Below, in pieces: positions 24,934 to 34,533 of a stretch of DNA of 64,000 bases. The translations under genes were made by a program, and so were the position numbers. The stretch is from the NCBI GenBank assembly GCA_014649155.1, contig BMSM01000004.1, positions 186,001-250,000 of the forward strand. The letters run 5' to 3'. Source of the DNA: Streptomyces griseoviridis (GTDB taxonomy: Bacteria > Actinomycetota > Actinomycetes > Streptomycetales > Streptomycetaceae). The stretch's first letter is position 1. Each line of letters begins with the position of its first letter. The notes under the pieces are model-generated. The model did not search any database, had not been told where the DNA came from, and worked only from the letters and a program-made list of their open reading frames with translations.

Positions 24934-27327
24934 GTGACCATCGCGCCAGCCGACGCCCCGGCGACACCCACCGCGACACCCACCGCTCCAGCCGGTGCCC
25001 CGGCGACAACCGCCGGCACCGACGGGGACGGCCCGGGTGCCGCCCTGCTGCGCACTCTGACCGAGCTGACCGCCGACCTCCCCGACACCGACCCCGGCCG
25101 GGTCGCCGCCGCCGCGCTCCGCGGCCGGTCCGCGTCCGGGGCCGCCCCCGAGGTGGACGCCGAACTGCGGGAACTGGCCACGGAGGCCGCGGCCGGCCTG
25201 ATCTCCGAGGACCCGGCCTACTCGCGGCTGGCCGCCCGCCTGCTGACCCTGTCGATCCGCGCCGAGGCCGCCTCCCAGGGCGTCACCTCCTTCACCGGGT
25301 CCGTCGCCGCCGGCCACCGCGAGGGCCTGATCGCCGACCGCACGGCCGGCTTCGTCCGCCGGCACGCGGCCCGCCTGGACGCGCTGGCCGACCCGGCCGC
25401 CGACGACCGCTTCGGCTACTTCGGCCTGCGCACCCTGCACAGCCGCTACCTGCTGCGGCACCCGCTCACCCGCAAGGTGATCGAGACGCCCCAGCACTTC
25501 CTGCTCCGCGTCGCCGCCGGCCTCGCCGCCGACGAGTCCCCCCGCTCCCTCGACGAGGTCGCCGAGCTGTACGGCCTGATGAGCCGCCTCGACTACCTCC
25601 CGTCCTCCCCCACCCTGTTCAACTCCGGCACCCGGCACCCCCAGATGTCGTCCTGCTACCTCCTCGACTCCCCCGGGGACGCCCTGGACTCGATCTACGA
25701 GCGCTACCACCAGGTCGCCCGGCTCTCCAAGCACGCCGGCGGCATCGGCATCGCCTACTCCCGCGTCCGCGCCCGGGGTTCCCTGATCCGCGGCACCAAC
25801 GGGCAGTCGGGCGGCATCGTCCCGTTCCTGAAGACGCTGGACTCCTCCGTGGCCGCCGTCAACCAGGGCGGCCGGCGCAAGGGGGCCGCCGCCGTCTACC
25901 TGGAGACCTGGCACGCGGACATCGAGGAGTTCCTCGAACTGCGGGACAACACCGGTGAGGACGCCCGCCGCACCCACCACCTCAACCTCGCCCACTGGGT
26001 CCCGGACGAGTTCATGCGCCGCGTCGACGCGGACGCCGACTGGTCCCTCTTCTCCCCCTCCGACGTCCCCGGGCTGACCGACCTGTACGGCGCGGAGTTC
26101 GACGCGGCCTACCGGGCGGCCGAGGCGGCGGGCCTGGCCCGCAGGACCCTGCCGGCCCGCGAGCTGTACGGCCGGATGATGCGCACCCTCGCGCAGACCG
26201 GCAACGGCTGGATGACCTTCAAGGACACCGCCAACCGCACCGCCAACCAGACCGCCGAGCCCGGACACGTCATCCACTCGTCCAATCTCTGCACGGAGAT
26301 CCTGGAGGTCACGGACGACGGGGAGACGGCGGTCTGCAACCTCGGCTCGGTCAACCTCGGCGCCTTCGTCACCGGCGGCACCCTGGACTGGGAGCGGCTG
26401 GACGCGGCCGTCCGCACCGCCGTCACCTTCCTCGACCGGGTCGTCGACATCAACTACTACCCGACCGGGCAGGCGGCCCGGTCCAACGGCCGCTGGCGCC
26501 CCGTCGGCCTCGGCGTGATGGGCCTCCAGGACGTCTTCTTCACGCTCCGCCTGCCCTTCGACTCCCCCGAGGCACTGGACCTCTCCACCCGGATCGCCGA
26601 GCGGATCATGCTCGCCGCGTACGAGACCTCCGCCGGCCTCGCCGAGCGGCACGGCCCGCTGCCCGCCTGGGAGAAGACCCGGACCGCCCGCGGGGTCCTG
26701 CACCCCGACCACTACGGGGTCTCCCCCACCTGGCCCGAGCGCTGGACCGCCCTGCGCGAGCGCGTCGCGCGGACCGGGCTGCGCAACGCGCTGCTCCTCG
26801 CCGTCGCCCCGACCGCCACCATCGCCTCCCTCGCGGGCGCCTACGAGTGCATCGAGCCGCAGGTGTCCAACCTGTTCAAGCGCGAGACGCTGTCGGGCGA
26901 GTTCCTCCAGGTCAACCCCTACCTGGTGGCGGACCTCAAGCGGCTCGGCACCTGGGACGCCCGCACCCGGGAGGCACTGCGCGAGGCGAGCGGTTCGGTC
27001 CAGGACATGAGCTGGCTCCCCGAGGACGTCCGCCGGCTGTACCGCACCGCGTGGGAGATCCCGCAGCGCGCCCTGATCGACCTGGCCGCCGCCCGTACCC
27101 CCTACCTCGATCAGGGGCAGTCCCTGAACCTGTTCCTCCAGACGCCGACCATCGGCAAGCTCTCCTCGATGTACGCCTACGCCTGGAAACGGGGCCTGAA
27201 GACCACGTACTACCTGCGTTCGCGCCCGGCGACCCGGATCGCCCGCGCCGCCCGGGCGCAGCCGGCCCCCGAGGCCGCCGCCGCCTGCTCCCTGGAGAAC
27301 CCCGAGTCCTGCGAGGCCTGCCAGTGA
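24934..27327 (+). CDS. nrdA: Class Ia ribonucleotide reductase large subunit
   Basis: A 797-residue alpha subunit. Cys241 (SSCYLLDS) and the later Cys in AVCNLGSVN fit the active-site disulfide positions; Cys453 in NLCTEILEV is the candidate thiyl-radical cysteine. The C-terminal tail ends CEACQ, the swinging redox pair re-reduced by thioredoxin. The first ~35 residues are Ala/Pro/Thr-rich, and no standard N-terminal ATP-cone is apparent, so overall activity control by dATP may be absent. The GTG at 24934 follows GAGGGAAAAG. The stop overlaps the nrdB start (GTGA). Confidence 0.95.
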   Translation: MTIAPADAPATPTATPTAPAGAPATTAGTDGDGPGAALLRTLTELTADLPDTDPGRVAAAALRGRSASGAAPEVDAELRELATEAAAGLISEDPAYSRLAARLLTLSIRAEAASQGVTSFTGSVAAGHREGLIADRTAGFVRRHAARLDALADPAADDRFGYFGLRTLHSRYLLRHPLTRKVIETPQHFLLRVAAGLAADESPRSLDEVAELYGLMSRLDYLPSSPTLFNSGTRHPQMSSCYLLDSPGDALDSIYERYHQVARLSKHAGGIGIAYSRVRARGSLIRGTNGQSGGIVPFLKTLDSSVAAVNQGGRRKGAAAVYLETWHADIEEFLELRDNTGEDARRTHHLNLAHWVPDEFMRRVDADADWSLFSPSDVPGLTDLYGAEFDAAYRAAEAAGLARRTLPARELYGRMMRTLAQTGNGWMTFKDTANRTANQTAEPGHVIHSSNLCTEILEVTDDGETAVCNLGSVNLGAFVTGGTLDWERLDAAVRTAVTFLDRVVDINYYPTGQAARSNGRWRPVGLGVMGLQDVFFTLRLPFDSPEALDLSTRIAERIMLAAYETSAGLAERHGPLPAWEKTRTARGVLHPDHYGVSPTWPERWTALRERVARTGLRNALLLAVAPTATIASLAGAYECIEPQVSNLFKRETLSGEFLQVNPYLVADLKRLGTWDARTREALREASGSVQDMSWLPEDVRRLYRTAWEIPQRALIDLAAARTPYLDQGQSLNLFLQTPTIGKLSSMYAYAWKRGLKTTYYLRSRPATRIARAARAQPAPEAAAACSLENPESCEACQ

Positions 27328-28334
27328 CCACCGCCAAGAACCTGCTCGACCCCGGCTTCGAGCTGACCCTGCGCCCCATGCGCTACCCCGACTTCTACGA
27401 GCGCTACCGGGACGCCATCAAGAACACCTGGACCGTGGAGGAGGTCGACCTCCACTCCGACGTCGCCGACCTCGCCCGGCTCACCCCCGGCGAACAGCAC
27501 CTCATCGGCCGTCTGGTGGCCTTCTTCGCCACCGGCGACTCGATCGTGGCGAACAACCTGGTGCTGACCCTCTACAAGCACATCAACTCCCCCGAGGCTC
27601 GGCTCTACCTCTCCCGCCAGCTCTTCGAGGAGGCCGTGCACGTCCAGTTCTATCTGACGCTCCTGGACACCTACCTCCCCGACCCAAAGGACCGGGCCGC
27701 CGCCTTCGCGGCCGTGGAGAACATCCCCTCGATCCGGGAGAAGGCCGGGTTCTGCTTCAAGTGGATCGACTCGGTGGAGGAGATCGACCGTCTGGAGACC
27801 AGGTCCGACCGCCGCCGCTTCCTCCTCAACCTCATCTGCTTCGCCGCGTGCATCGAGGGCCTGTTCTTCTACGGCGCCTTCGCGTACGTCTACTGGTTCC
27901 GCGGCCGGGGCCTGCTGCACGGCCTGGCCACCGGCACCAACTGGGTGTTCCGCGACGAGACCATGCACATGTCCTTCGCGTTCGACGTGGTCGACACCGT
28001 CCGCAAGGAGGAGCCGGACCTCTTCGACGACGCGCTGCGCCGTGAGGTCACCGACATGCTGGGGGAGGCCGTCGAGGCCGAGCTGCAGTTCGCGCGCGAC
28101 CTGTGCGGTGACGGCCTCCCGGGGATGAACACCGAGTCGATGCGGCAGTACCTCCAGTGCGTGGCCGACCAGCGGCTCACCCGCCTGGGCTTCGCCCCGG
28201 TGTACGGCTCGGAGAACCCCTTCTCCTTCATGGAGCTGCAAGGGGTTCAGGAGCTGACCAACTTCTTCGAGCGGCGGCCCTCCGCGTACCAGGTGGCGGT
28301 GGAGGGCACCGTCGACCTGGACGAGGACTTCTGA
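27324..28334 (+). CDS. nrdB: Class Ia ribonucleotide reductase small subunit
   Basis: A 336-residue beta subunit with a ferritin-like fold. EEAVHVQFY provides iron ligands Glu and His and the radical Tyr four residues after the His, so it is a tyrosyl-radical enzyme rather than the Tyr-less Ic type. FRDETMHMSF gives the second Glu/His set. It is translationally coupled to nrdA. Its last 88 bp are overlapped on the other strand by a small membrane-protein gene. Confidence 0.96.
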   Translation: MTTAKNLLDPGFELTLRPMRYPDFYERYRDAIKNTWTVEEVDLHSDVADLARLTPGEQHLIGRLVAFFATGDSIVANNLVLTLYKHINSPEARLYLSRQLFEEAVHVQFYLTLLDTYLPDPKDRAAAFAAVENIPSIREKAGFCFKWIDSVEEIDRLETRSDRRRFLLNLICFAACIEGLFFYGAFAYVYWFRGRGLLHGLATGTNWVFRDETMHMSFAFDVVDTVRKEEPDLFDDALRREVTDMLGEAVEAELQFARDLCGDGLPGMNTESMRQYLQCVADQRLTRLGFAPVYGSENPFSFMELQGVQELTNFFERRPSAYQVAVEGTVDLDEDF

Positions 28335-28477
28335 GCCCCGCCCTCCGCGGCCTCCCTGAGCTGCCGGTCGACGCGCCGCTCGTGCGCGATGCCGACCAGC
28401 GAGGGGAGGATCATGAGGACGAGGATCGCGAAGGTGAGACCCATGCCGATCAGCGCTTCCGTCTGTTCCGTAGTCAT
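28247..28477 (-). CDS. Small single-pass membrane protein antisense to the end of nrdB
   Basis: A 76-residue protein: short N-terminus, one strong membrane helix (LIGMGLTFAILVLMILPSLVGIA), then HERRVDRQLREAAEGG and a basic tail. The helix followed by positive charges is a realistic inside-out topology. The coding stretch upstream of 28334 is independent of nrdB, while the 3' 88 bp lie antisense to it. Similar small proteins are, from memory, conserved at this site in streptomycetes. Function unknown. Confidence 0.65.
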   Translation of the reverse strand: MTTEQTEALIGMGLTFAILVLMILPSLVGIAHERRVDRQLREAAEGGAQKSSSRSTVPSTATWYAEGRRSKKLVSS

Positions 28478-28570
28478 GCCACCACTGTCCCGCCGGGACA
28501 CGGCCGACCGTGAGTGGCAGGACTGCCCCAGGGCCTCGAATTCCTGCCATCGACCGGGCACACTGGCGGC

Positions 28571-29536
28571 ATGCTGAGAAACGTGGCCGCGGTGCTGCTC
28601 GACGGTGTCCATCCCTTCGAACTCGGCGTGGTCTGCGAGGTGTTCGGCATCGACCGCCGCGACGAGGGACTGCCCGGCTACGACTTCGCCGTGGTCTCCG
28701 CCGAGGGCCCGGCGCTGACCACCCACGTCGGCGGGCTGACCGTCGCCACGCCGTACGGGCTCGACCGGCTGGAGGAGGCGGACCTGATCGCCGTACCGGC
28801 GGGGAACGAGTTCCTGCGCCGGAGCTTTCCGCCGGAGCTGCTGGAGGCGCTGCGGCGGGCGGTGGCGCGGGGGACGCGGGTGCTGAGCGTGTGCTCCGGG
28901 GTGTTCGTGCTCGGCGCCGCCGGCCTGCTGGACGGCCGGCGCTGCGCCGCGCACTGGCACCACGCCGCCGAGCTGGCCCGGCAGTACCCGCGGGCGTCCG
29001 TCGAGGCGGACGTGCTCTACGTCGACGAGGACCCGGTGATCACCTCGGCCGGCACGGCGGCCGGGATCGACGCCTGTCTGCACATCGTCCGCAAGGAGCA
29101 GGGGCAGGAGACCGCCAACAAGATCGCCCGGCGGATGGTGGTGCCGCCGCACCGGGACGGCGGCCAGGCCCAGTACATCGAGCGTCCGCTGCCCCGCTCC
29201 GCCTGCGACACCGTCGGCGGGGTGCTGGCCTGGCTCCAGGAGCACCTCGACGAGGAGGTCACCGTCGAGCAGCTCGCCGCCCGCGCCCACATGTCCCCGC
29301 GCACCTTCGCCCGCCGCTTCCAGCAGGAGACGGGGACCACGCCGTACCGGTGGCTGCTGCGCCAGCGGATGCTGCTGGCCCAGCGGCTGCTGGAGGAGAC
29401 GGACGAGACGATGGAGACGATCGCCCGGCGCTGCGGGTTCGGCACGGCGGCGGCCCTGCGGTACCAGTTCACCCAGGTGCTCGGGACCACTCCGCAGACC
29501 TACCGGCGCACGTTCAGGGGCCCGCGGGCCGCCTGA
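28571..29536 (+). CDS. nrdS: AraC/GlxA-family regulator NrdS
   Basis: A 321-residue protein. Residues 1-190 form a DJ-1/PfpI-like domain (LLDGVHPFELGVVCEVF, SVCSGVFVLGAAGLLDGRRCAAHW with the nucleophile-elbow Cys). Residues about 225-315 are two AraC helix-turn-helices (TVEQLAARAHMSPRTFARRF and METIARRCGFGTAAALRYQF). An AraC-like gene is part of the B12-controlled nrdABS operon in S. coelicolor, and the position matches. The ATG at 28571 was preferred to one 57 bases upstream because the beta strand starts there. Confidence 0.85.
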   Translation: MLRNVAAVLLDGVHPFELGVVCEVFGIDRRDEGLPGYDFAVVSAEGPALTTHVGGLTVATPYGLDRLEEADLIAVPAGNEFLRRSFPPELLEALRRAVARGTRVLSVCSGVFVLGAAGLLDGRRCAAHWHHAAELARQYPRASVEADVLYVDEDPVITSAGTAAGIDACLHIVRKEQGQETANKIARRMVVPPHRDGGQAQYIERPLPRSACDTVGGVLAWLQEHLDEEVTVEQLAARAHMSPRTFARRFQQETGTTPYRWLLRQRMLLAQRLLEETDETMETIARRCGFGTAAALRYQFTQVLGTTPQTYRRTFRGPRAA

Positions 29537-29553
29537 ACGCGCACGCGCCGGGG

Positions 29554-30927
29554 TCAGCGGGGCAGGGCCCGCAGCTTCAGCCCGCGGGGCCGGAGCGTGA
29601 TGCCGATCCGGGGCCGGGTGTCCGAGCCGGGCGCGTGCTCGAACCGGTAGGCGGCGGCGATCACGGCGGTGAGCAGGGTCAGTTCGGCCATCGAGAAGTG
29701 ATCGCTGGGGCACTTGCGGTTGCCGACGCCGAACGGCGCCATCGCGTGCTTCGGTACCTGGCCGCCGCGCCCCGGCAGCCACCGGTCGGGGTCGAACTCC
29801 TCGTGCCGGTCGAACGAGCGCCGGTCGCGCTGGACCGCGTACGGGCTGTAGATCACGTCCGCCCCGGCCGGGATGCGGTACCCGCCGAGGTCGGTCTCGG
29901 CAACCGAACGGCGGGTCAGAATCCAGACGGCGGGATACAGCCGCATTGTCTCGACGACCACATTCGCGGTGTACGTCAGTTCCCGGACGTCCTCGAATGC
30001 GACCGGGCGGTCACCGACGACCCTTTTCACCTCGTCGCCGATCTTGTCGGCCAGTTCCGGATGCTCGGTGAGCACCAGGAGTAGCGACATGAGCACGGAA
30101 CCGACGGTTTCACTGCCGGGGGTGAGGATGGCGATGACCTGATCGTGGATCTCCTGTTCCCCGATGGGCTCGCCATTCTCGTCCGTCGCGTCCAGCAGAG
30201 CCGTCAGCAAATCGTCCGGTTTCTGTCCGCTCGCCCGCCGGTCGGCGACGATCTCGTCCACCAGGAGATGCAGATCGGCCAGTGCCCGGTTGAATTCGCG
30301 GTTGCTCGGCACGGGGATCCGGTAAAGCGGTCCGAGCGGGACGACCATGCGCTGGTACATGCCGCTGAAGAGGGTGGCGAGGTCGGCGCAGATGCGGTCG
30401 GCCCGGTCGTCCATGTAGCTGCCGCGCATCAGGCAGCGCGCGGAGATCCGCACGGCCACCCGGAACGACTCGGTGGTGACGTCGAGGACCTGCCCGGAGC
30501 GCCACCGCTCCACCAGCGCGTACGCCTCCTCGGCCATGACCGGCCCGTAGGCGGGGATCGCGTCGAGCCGGAAGGCGGGCTGGATGGTGCGCCGCTGCCG
30601 CCGGTGCATCGGGCCGTTGGCGGTGGCCACCCCCTCCTTGCCGAGCAGGCTCTCCAGGGACTCCCAGAGCGGCCCGGCGATGATGTAGTCGGGACTGAGG
30701 GCCAGTGCTCCGGTCAGGTGCGGGGCGGTGACGGCGTACACCGTCTTGGGGCCGAGGCGGATGCGGACCACGTCACCGTCGTCGCGGAGCCGGGCCATGA
30801 AGCCCAGGGGGTCGCGGACCAGTTGCGGACCGTGGCCGAGCAGTGGCAGACCACCGCCGGCGACGGGTGGTTCCCGCAGGGTTCCCGCCACCGTCGTGGG
30901 GCGGGAGTTGACGGACTCGACGTTCAT
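29554..30927 (-). CDS. Cytochrome P450 of the CYP170A1 (albaflavenone synthase) type
   Basis: A 457-residue P450. The heme signature is FGVGNRKC with Cys406; the ExxR is ETMR in the K helix; the I helix reads [12 protein letters not shown], with Pro-Gly in place of the usual Ala-Gly. In S. coelicolor CYP170A1 oxidises epi-isozizaene twice to albaflavenone and has a moonlighting terpene synthase activity. The ATG overlaps the terpene synthase stop by one base (TAATG), so the pair is coupled. It converges on nrdS with only 17 bp between stops. Confidence 0.94.
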   Translation of the reverse strand: MNVESVNSRPTTVAGTLREPPVAGGGLPLLGHGPQLVRDPLGFMARLRDDGDVVRIRLGPKTVYAVTAPHLTGALALSPDYIIAGPLWESLESLLGKEGVATANGPMHRRQRRTIQPAFRLDAIPAYGPVMAEEAYALVERWRSGQVLDVTTESFRVAVRISARCLMRGSYMDDRADRICADLATLFSGMYQRMVVPLGPLYRIPVPSNREFNRALADLHLLVDEIVADRRASGQKPDDLLTALLDATDENGEPIGEQEIHDQVIAILTPGSETVGSVLMSLLLVLTEHPELADKIGDEVKRVVGDRPVAFEDVRELTYTANVVVETMRLYPAVWILTRRSVAETDLGGYRIPAGADVIYSPYAVQRDRRSFDRHEEFDPDRWLPGRGGQVPKHAMAPFGVGNRKCPSDHFSMAELTLLTAVIAAAYRFEHAPGSDTRPRIGITLRPRGLKLRALPR

Positions 30928-32009
30928 TACTCACCTGCCGCTTCGTTGCTGACGTACGGTGGCGTGGATCGGTCGTCCCAGCTGTCGACCGCGTACCGGC
31001 CGGACTCGTGGTGGAACCAGTAGACGGAACTGAACCAGTTCCGCATGTTGCCCACACAGGTGCGCACGGCGATACCGAGTTCTTTTCCGCGTACGGTCCC
31101 GTCGGCCAGGCCGTCGGCGAACCGCAGGGCTTCCCCCTCGGCCACCATGAATTCGACCACGCATTCCTGTATGCGGTTCCTGAGTTCTGCCGTCGCTTCT
31201 TCCAGGGTCATTTCGTCATGTGTGATGAGGCTGATTCCGAGATTATGGACCTCGCCGCCCGCCAATTCCTTGGACAGCGAGCAGAGGTCGTTGTACCAGG
31301 CGGCGAATTCCTGGCTCAGCAGCGCCGCACGACGATAGGACGGGTGTTTCCGTACGGCGGGCGGGAGTTCGCATCCGGCACTGGCCTCCAGCAAGTCCGT
31401 CCAGATCCAGTGCGCGAAGGTGAGGCGGCGCAGCGCCAGGTACTCCTCGACGCCGGGGACGATGCCGTGGGTCCGGTTGTGGAACTCCCGGTCGTAGGCG
31501 TCGATCACCGCGTGGAAGTGCCGGGCGAACCGGGCGTTCCACGTCCCCGGCAGGATCGCGTACAGCCGCCCCACGCTGTCCGCGAAGGCGGCGACCAGCG
31601 CGTCCTCGTGGTGCAGGTGACTTCGGGGGGAGTCGAGTGCCGTGTGCAGCCGGTCCCGCAGCCGCCGCCAGGCGCCGGCCCGGCCGTGGACCACGTACCG
31701 GTCGTGCCGGTCGTCCCAGACGAAGAACCAGGCGCTGTAGTCCGCTATCGCCTGGAGGACCTCGTCGGGGGCGCCCAGGTAGTAGCCGGCCATGAGGTCC
31801 GTGTAGCACAGGCCATCGGCATACTCCTCCACCGTGTCCACGGGCATCAGCCGCTTTTCCAGCAGCCAGGCGCGGGTCTTCTCCTGAAGCTTTGGCCAAT
31901 ACTCATGGAGCCGCCGGGGAAATGCCGCCTCGATCAGAGGGAGCCGGAGCGCGGGTGGGACCGCGATCGCGGTCGGTGTCGCTGTGGTGCCGGTTGGGAA
32001 AGCAAGCAC
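30927..32009 (-). CDS. eizA: epi-Isozizaene synthase (sesquiterpene cyclase)
   Basis: A 360-residue class I terpene cyclase converting farnesyl diphosphate to the tricyclic epi-isozizaene. The Asp-rich motif DDRHD is at 99-103 and the NSE triad is in NDLCSLSKE (about 240-248), both binding Mg and diphosphate; the C-terminal [11 protein letters not shown] also fits. Nearly all of it reads like S. coelicolor EizA. The GTG at 32009 starts the protein, as the family N-terminus ([17 protein letters not shown]) follows at once. It is first in a two-gene operon with the P450. Confidence 0.96.
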   Translation of the reverse strand: MLAFPTGTTATPTAIAVPPALRLPLIEAAFPRRLHEYWPKLQEKTRAWLLEKRLMPVDTVEEYADGLCYTDLMAGYYLGAPDEVLQAIADYSAWFFVWDDRHDRYVVHGRAGAWRRLRDRLHTALDSPRSHLHHEDALVAAFADSVGRLYAILPGTWNARFARHFHAVIDAYDREFHNRTHGIVPGVEEYLALRRLTFAHWIWTDLLEASAGCELPPAVRKHPSYRRAALLSQEFAAWYNDLCSLSKELAGGEVHNLGISLITHDEMTLEEATAELRNRIQECVVEFMVAEGEALRFADGLADGTVRGKELGIAVRTCVGNMRNWFSSVYWFHHESGRYAVDSWDDRSTPPYVSNEAAGE

Positions 32010-32188
32010 GGACTAGCCCCTCTCAGCCGCCGGTGGCGCACTGCTCCCGCTTGCCGAGTGTGCGCCGTTACGTAGCAACGCCCTCCCATTCAGCCCTACA
32101 ACTGACTGGAATGGGAACGGATTCGCCTCATTCGCTACGGGCAGTGCCGGAATTCTCCTGGTGTGTGGCGGCTTCCGGGGCGGACACG

Positions 32189-32234
32189 CGAACGGCGCCT
32201 GTTCCGGGGGGTGTTCCAGGACAGACGCCGTTCG
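32189..32234 (-). terminator. Hairpin terminator after the deformylase gene
   Basis: An imperfect long stem begins CGAACGGCG at 32189 and closes CGCCGTTCG at 32234, with CTGT/ACAG continuing the pairing and a G-rich loop. It lies 30 bp beyond the def stop, between def and eizA on the same strand. The rest of 32010-32263 should hold the eizA promoter. Confidence 0.7.
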
Positions 32235-32263
32235 AAGGAGAGGGGTGGGGCAGGTGGTCCGTG

Positions 32264-32914
32264 TCAGTCGTTGGCGACCACGGGGTAGCGGGGTTCGTTC
32301 TCGGCCATCTGCCGCAGCGCGTCCTTGCGCTCCCGCTTCGACAGCCGGTCGATGTAGAGGTACCCGTACAGGTGGTCGGTCTCGTGCTGGAGGCAGCGCG
32401 CGAAGTAGCCGGTGCCCCGCACCTTGACCGGGTTGCCCTTCTCGTCCTGCCCGGTCACCTCGGCGTAGTCGGGGCGGGCGAGCGGCGCGTAAGCGGTCGG
32501 CACGGACAGGCAGCCCTCGTTGCTGTCGTCCAGGCGGCGCCGCTCGGCGGGCAGCTCGACCAGCTTGGGGTTGCAGACGACCCCGACGTGCCGGACGCCC
32601 TCGTCGTCGGGGCAGTCGTAGACGAAGACCTTGAGGTCGACACCGATCTGGTTGGCGGCGAGGCCGACGCCCTCGGCGGTGCGCTGGCTGGCGAACATGT
32701 CCGCGACGAGCTGCTGGAACTCCTCGCCGAAGTCGGTGACGTCCTTGCACTCCTTGTGCAGCACCGGGTTCCCGACCACCGTGATGGGCCGCGAGGTCCC
32801 GCGCTCCCGCCAGGCGGCCTCACGCTCCTCGCAGTCCTCCGTGTCGACGACGTACCCCTCGTCATCCACGGGAAGCACGCCCACGTGCTGCTGATCGGTG
32901 TCCTGCTGCGCCAT
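32264..32914 (-). CDS. def: Peptide deformylase
   Basis: A 216-residue metallo-deformylase that removes the N-formyl group from new proteins. All three motifs are intact: [17 protein letters not shown] (metal Cys) and QHETDHLYG (HExxH). About 40 extra acidic residues precede the catalytic domain, making it longer than the housekeeping type. In S. coelicolor the deformylase beside the sigR locus is reported as SigR-controlled, but I found no GGGAAT-N18-GTT element in the 100 bp upstream here. Confidence 0.95.
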   Translation of the reverse strand: MAQQDTDQQHVGVLPVDDEGYVVDTEDCEEREAAWRERGTSRPITVVGNPVLHKECKDVTDFGEEFQQLVADMFASQRTAEGVGLAANQIGVDLKVFVYDCPDDEGVRHVGVVCNPKLVELPAERRRLDDSNEGCLSVPTAYAPLARPDYAEVTGQDEKGNPVKVRGTGYFARCLQHETDHLYGYLYIDRLSKRERKDALRQMAENEPRYPVVAND

Positions 32915-32977
32915 GACGGACGTACGCCTTCCTCAGTGAAACCCGGGTCTGATGCTTGATACAGGGTAAAGGGGAAC

Positions 32978-33020
32978 GCGCCCCGGCAGGGGCGCGGGGA
33001 ACGGCGCGCTCAGCCACCCA
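32978..33020. repeat. Second copy of the dispersed GCGCCCC/GGGGCGC repeat
   Basis: GCGCCCC-GGCA-GGGGCGC (32978-32995), then GGGGAACGGCGCGCTCAGCC. This parallels the element after the symporter at 24465. It lies between def and the TPR gene and probably also works as a terminator for the latter. Confidence 0.7.
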
Positions 33021-33031
33021 CGCACAGGCGC

Positions 33032-34012
33032 CTAACAGACTTCCTCGAGATCCCGCCAGTCCCTCGAATCCGGACTGTCCGCGACCCACCCGTCCAGGAG
33101 CCCCCGCACCAGCGAAGCCGGCGCGGCCACCCCGCACTCCCGCTCCGGCACCCACAGCTGCCCGTCCGTCCGGTGCCCCAGCGGCCCCGGATGCCCCGGC
33201 TCGCTGTGGTCGTGCGGGTCGAGGTGCTCCCCGTCGCCCTCGTCGGACGGCATCCGCGACTCCGAGCACATCCGGCACAGCAGCCGTACCGACGACGACC
33301 AGTCCTCCGCCGCGAACCCGGCGTCGGCGGCCAGCTGCTCCAGCGCGTCCCGGTCCGCCTCGGTCGCCGCCTCCAGCAGGACGACCCAGGTCGGCACGGG
33401 CGACGGCGCCCACAGCTCGATCTCGTCGAAGACGGGGTAGGCGTGCCCGGCGGCAGTGGTCCGCTCGCCGTGCGGGACGCCGTCGTGCAGCACGACCTCG
33501 CCCCAGCGCCGCCCGGACGACGGCAGCGGGATCGACAGCACCTCGACGCGGGCGGGGTCGAGCCGCCGTCCCCACACGACCTCGGCCTCCCCCTCGGGGG
33601 AGAGCCGTACGGCCGCGCTGCCCAGTTCCATGCCGAGCGGCTCACCGGAGTCGGTCGCGGCGCCCGGGGGCCGCAGCCCGTACGCCTGCCAGGCGCGACG
33701 GGCCAGCGGCCAGTCCTGGAGGGCGGTCGCGGCGATGCCGACGTTCCACCAGTCGGGGGCGCCGGTGTCCCGGTCGAGGAGGGCGACCGCCCGCAGGCCG
33801 GCCGTCCTGGCCTGCTCCCAGTCGTGCCGGAACTTGTGCAGCAGGGCGAGGTTGAACCATGACTCCGACAGCCAGGGCTCCAGATCGGCGGCCCGCGTCA
33901 GCAGCGCCCCCGCGTCCTCGTACCTGCCGTCGCCGATCAAGGTGAACGCACGGTCGGTGGCCTGCCGCCAGGAGGCGGAGGGCCGGTGCCGTCCCTTGCC
34001 GAAGATCCTCAC
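33032..34012 (-). CDS. TPR-containing protein
   Basis: A 326-residue soluble protein. Residues 1-125 hold two to three TPR-like helix pairs (AFTLIGDGRYEDAGALLTRA, ESWFNLALLHKFRHDWEQAR, WWNVGIAATALQDWPLAR). The C-terminal half is unassigned, with a possible metal-binding CRMCSES pair and an acidic/His stretch (DEGDGEHLDPHDH). The GTG at 34012 was chosen since upstream residues look non-coding. A terminator separates it from rsrA. It probably acts through protein contacts; partner unknown. Confidence 0.8.
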   Translation of the reverse strand: MRIFGKGRHRPSASWRQATDRAFTLIGDGRYEDAGALLTRAADLEPWLSESWFNLALLHKFRHDWEQARTAGLRAVALLDRDTGAPDWWNVGIAATALQDWPLARRAWQAYGLRPPGAATDSGEPLGMELGSAAVRLSPEGEAEVVWGRRLDPARVEVLSIPLPSSGRRWGEVVLHDGVPHGERTTAAGHAYPVFDEIELWAPSPVPTWVVLLEAATEADRDALEQLAADAGFAAEDWSSSVRLLCRMCSESRMPSDEGDGEHLDPHDHSEPGHPGPLGHRTDGQLWVPERECGVAAPASLVRGLLDGWVADSPDSRDWRDLEEVC

Positions 34013-34154
34013 GATTCCCGCCTGCCAGTTCCGTTCTGTGGGCTGGCTGTGCCTTTTCCGCCCCCCGGACACCCTCTCCTGCGCATCAAACCACGTACGG
34101 CTGGAGGGGCGCTCATTACCCATGGGTTACCCAGCCGCGCGGGAGGTAAGACCG

Positions 34155-34192
34155 CGGCGGGGCACGGCGAGCGACCTCGCCGTGCCCCGCCG
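34155..34192 (-). terminator. Terminator of the sigR-rsrA operon
   Basis: A 17-bp perfect stem (34155-34171 with 34176-34192) with a four-base CGAC loop, 30 bp past the rsrA stop. It should insulate the TPR gene from stress-induced sigR transcription. Confidence 0.85.
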
Positions 34193-34221
34193 GTCGGCAC
34201 GCTCGGGTGATGCGGGGCGCC

Positions 34222-34533
34222 TCAGGTCTCCTGGGACGCCGGGGGCGCCGCCGAGACGTCGTGGTCGGGGACGGCCTCCCCGGACCGGATCAGCTCCAGC
34301 CGGCCCATGACCTTGGAGCGGAGGTCACCGGGCACGTCGTCCTGCCCGCAGCACCGCTTCACCAGTTTCTTCACGGCCTGCTCGAGCCCGTACTTCTCCA
34401 GGCACGGCGAGCACTCCTCGAAGTGCGTCTCGAACTTCGTGCACTCCGTGTCCGGCATCTCCTTGTCGAGGAACTCGTAGAGATGATCGAGGATCTCGCT
34501 GCACTCCGTCTCGTGCGGCTCTCCGCAGCTCAT
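34222..34533 (-). CDS. rsrA: Redox-sensing zinc anti-sigma factor RsrA
   Basis: A 103-residue ZAS-family anti-sigma factor. The zinc site is H37-xxx-C41-xx-C44 with Cys11; further cysteines are at 3, 31, 61 and 62. In S. coelicolor disulfide formation among these residues expels zinc and releases SigR. All seven cysteines expected for RsrA are present. The ATG overlaps the sigR stop by four bases (ATGA), which keeps sigma and anti-sigma in balance. Confidence 0.97.
   Translation of the reverse strand: MSCGEPHETECSEILDHLYEFLDKEMPDTECTKFETHFEECSPCLEKYGLEQAVKKLVKRCCGQDDVPGDLRSKVMGRLELIRSGEAVPDHDVSAAPPASQET

Noticed and set aside
32915..33031. SigR promoter upstream of peptide deformylase
   Set aside because: Expected from S. 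coelicolor, but no GGGAAT-N18-GTT or close variant was seen on the minus strand here.
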